Shown piece after piece: positions 21,723 to 22,436 of a DNA stretch of 22,436 nt (position 1 is the stretch's first letter; each line of letters begins with the position of its first letter). The stretch is from assembly GCA_021846725.1 (NCBI GenBank), contig JAJZWK010000013.1:1-22436 (forward strand). Direction: 5' to 3'. Below the pieces are notes generated by a model. The model did no database searches, was not told the DNA's origin, and saw only the letters and a program-made list of their open reading frames with translations. The stretch is from Actinomycetes bacterium (GTDB lineage: Bacteria; Actinomycetota; Acidimicrobiia; Acidimicrobiales; JAMCPL01). Position numbers and translations under genes: made by a program.

Positions 21723-21934
21723 TAATTTCAGTAGTAGTAGGAATAGTTGAAGAAGCGATGCAACTTACTGAGCGGCGAAGGGGGACTGTCCATTGGGAGA
21801 GGAGGATACCAGGGTATGAGGAGGATATTATCACGTCGTCAGTACACACAATGACTATATTGCCAATAGTGGCGAGGATACCAGGGTATGAGCAATCTTT
21901 GCCGATAATGTCTACTTTGGGTGCAGCTATATGA
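21719..21934 (+). CDS. Possible 71-residue protein of unknown function between the SHOCT and CsoR genes
   Basis: A TTG start overlaps the SHOCT stop (TTGA, 21719-21722), and the stop overlaps the CsoR start (ATGA, 21931-21934). The product begins MIISVVVGIVEEAMQL and contains RIPGYE twice, encoded by the two 19-bp repeats, which are in frame (72 bp apart). It has no recognised domain and no Shine-Dalgarno. An internal ATG at 21758 is an alternative start. The paired 4-bp overlaps favour a real coupled gene. However, the repeats could instead be DNA operator sites in a non-coding spacer. Confidence 0.35.
   Translation: MIISVVVGIVEEAMQLTERRRGTVHWERRIPGYEEDIITSSVHTMTILPIVARIPGYEQSLPIMSTLGAAI
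21802..21892. repeat. 19-bp direct repeat with internal dyad, upstream of the CsoR-family gene
   Basis: GAGGATACCAGGGTATGAG occurs identically at 21802-21820 and 21874-21892. Each copy contains the dyad ATACC-AG-GGTAT. The ATACC/GGTAT half-sites resemble CsoR-family operators, so the pair may be regulator-binding sites before the regulator gene. Confidence 0.75.
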
Positions 21935-22302
21935 AACCAGAGCATCGTGAGGCGGCAGATCGTAGATTGCGTACAGCTATAGGGCATTTGCAAGGTGTGT
22001 TGCGCATGGTGGAAAATGATGCCTATTGTCCCGAGATAATGAAGCAACTCTCTGCCGTACAGGGTTCGCTTGAAAGGGTAAATCGTATCGTGTTACGTAA
22101 TCACCTTGAGACCTGCGTGGCAACTGCAATGCGTGAAGGCAAAGATGAAGAGATCGTGGAAGAACTGATGACTGCACTCAAGTTTGATCCCACAATTACC
22201 GGTCCTGATGTGGATGGTGCTGACATTCCTGATTCCGGTAAAGGTGTTCCTGATGCAGCTGACTCCAGTTGTCATGCTCCCGGTAGTCACTCTCATGAAT
22301 AG
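21931..22302 (+). CDS. CsoR/RcnR/FrmR-family metal- or stress-sensing repressor
   Basis: The 123-residue product has the DUF156 (CsoR) core: RLRTAIGHLQGVLRMVENDAYC, then KQLSAVQGSLERVNRIVLRNHLETCV and EELMTALKF. Family members are all-helical tetramers that release DNA on binding copper, nickel, formaldehyde or persulfide. Cys33, His58 and Cys62 match the Cys-His-Cys ligand set of Cu(I)-sensing CsoR. An inducer cannot be fixed from this alone, and no metal exporter gene is in the window. The C-terminus adds a tail of about 35 residues ending SCHAPGSHSHE, with Cys and three His that could bind metal. The start ATG overlaps the upstream ORF as ATGA. Operator-like sites at 21231-21247, 21802-21820 and 21874-21892 suggest autoregulation. 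Confidence 0.88.
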   Translation: MKPEHREAADRRLRTAIGHLQGVLRMVENDAYCPEIMKQLSAVQGSLERVNRIVLRNHLETCVATAMREGKDEEIVEELMTALKFDPTITGPDVDGADIPDSGKGVPDAADSSCHAPGSHSHE

Positions 22303-22314
22303 AGTTGCTCTACG

Positions 22315-22436
22315 CTAGTACCACCCCTCCACGTCCACTATCACATCGGTAGAGCCAGCAAAATTGTAGATATCTATAGTACCTGAAGTACCTACCTTTA
22401 CTACCACCAAGTCCGCAATGGTGGTACCAGGTCTCC
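22315..22436 (-). CDS. C-terminal end of a secreted or surface protein with a 'VDVEGWY' terminus (partial)
   Basis: The minus strand is open from the right edge to a TAG at 22315-22317. It encodes 39 residues that include GTIDIYNFAGSTDVIVDVEGWY at the very end. This 'xYNxxGSTDVIVDVxGWY' ending is a recurrent C-terminal or repeated beta-rich module in secreted actinobacterial proteins. The N-terminal part lies outside the window, so overall function cannot be told. The gene is convergent with the CsoR-family gene, with only 12 bp between the two stop codons and no terminator visible. Confidence 0.7.
   Translation of the reverse strand, partial: RPGTTIADLVVVKVGTSGTIDIYNFAGSTDVIVDVEGWY

Noticed and set aside
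21577..22047. 156-residue minus-strand ORF across the SHOCT and CsoR genes
   Set aside because: It covers conserved coding parts of both SHOCT and CsoR genes on the other strand. The repeated SYPGIL merely reflects the 19-bp DNA repeats.

Overview
The window looks like a chromosomal segment of an actinobacterium, most likely an Acidimicrobiia-like lineage. Three things point there: the order yajC-secD-secF-rel-hisS-aspS, the order cysteine desulfurase-mnmA-ligA, and a right-edge fragment ending in the 'STDVIVDVEGWY' type of C-terminus common in secreted actinobacterial proteins. By eye the base composition is close to balanced, with frequent ATA, AGA and AGG codons, so this is not a typical high-GC actinomycete. 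No rRNA, tRNA, CRISPR array, intact transposon or convincing intrinsic terminator was seen. Taxonomy below phylum is inference.

Layout. (1) 1-293: a broken, GC-rich remnant of an ABC-transporter ATPase on the minus strand, then about 150 bp of AT-richer DNA with a short tandem repeat. (2) 294-4183: the Sec translocon accessory genes yajC, secD and secF. YajC has a long acidic tail and SecF a long tail with a coiled coil and a basic end. (3) 4327-9870: the bifunctional (p)ppGpp enzyme Rel, HisRS and AspRS. (4) 9954-15199: enoyl-CoA hydratase, trehalose synthase TreS, a maltokinase homologue that has lost its catalytic residues, and a phosphofructokinase with the pyrophosphate-type signature. 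(5) 15248-16498, minus strand: galT preceded by a possible 67-residue ORF. (6) 16548-21211: cysteine desulfurase and MnmA (sulfur relay to tRNA 2-thiouridine), then NAD-dependent DNA ligase LigA. (7) 21212-22302: a small cassette with a CsoR/RcnR-type operator, a strong extended -10, a SHOCT-domain membrane protein and a CsoR-family metal or stress sensor. (8) 22315-22436, minus strand: the C-terminus of a secreted protein.

How the genes work together. YajC, SecD and SecF drive late steps of protein export. Rel, HisRS and AspRS link amino-acid supply to the stringent response. TreS, the degenerate maltokinase, GalT and the PPi-type PFK form a carbohydrate section. The desulfurase and MnmA supply and use persulfide sulfur. 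Many genes lack a Shine-Dalgarno sequence and instead have a TANNNT box ending 6-9 nt before the start codon, as expected for leaderless transcripts. The SHOCT cassette is the exception, with a consensus ribosome binding site and a long leader.

The points most worth a second look are: a 34-bp near-perfect palindrome that is both operator and divergent promoter between galT and the desulfurase, with 12 bp of it recurring upstream of treS; the pseudokinase-like maltokinase; and the CsoR cassette, which has three operator-like sites and a chain of 4-bp ORF overlaps joining two unrecognised small ORFs to the known genes.
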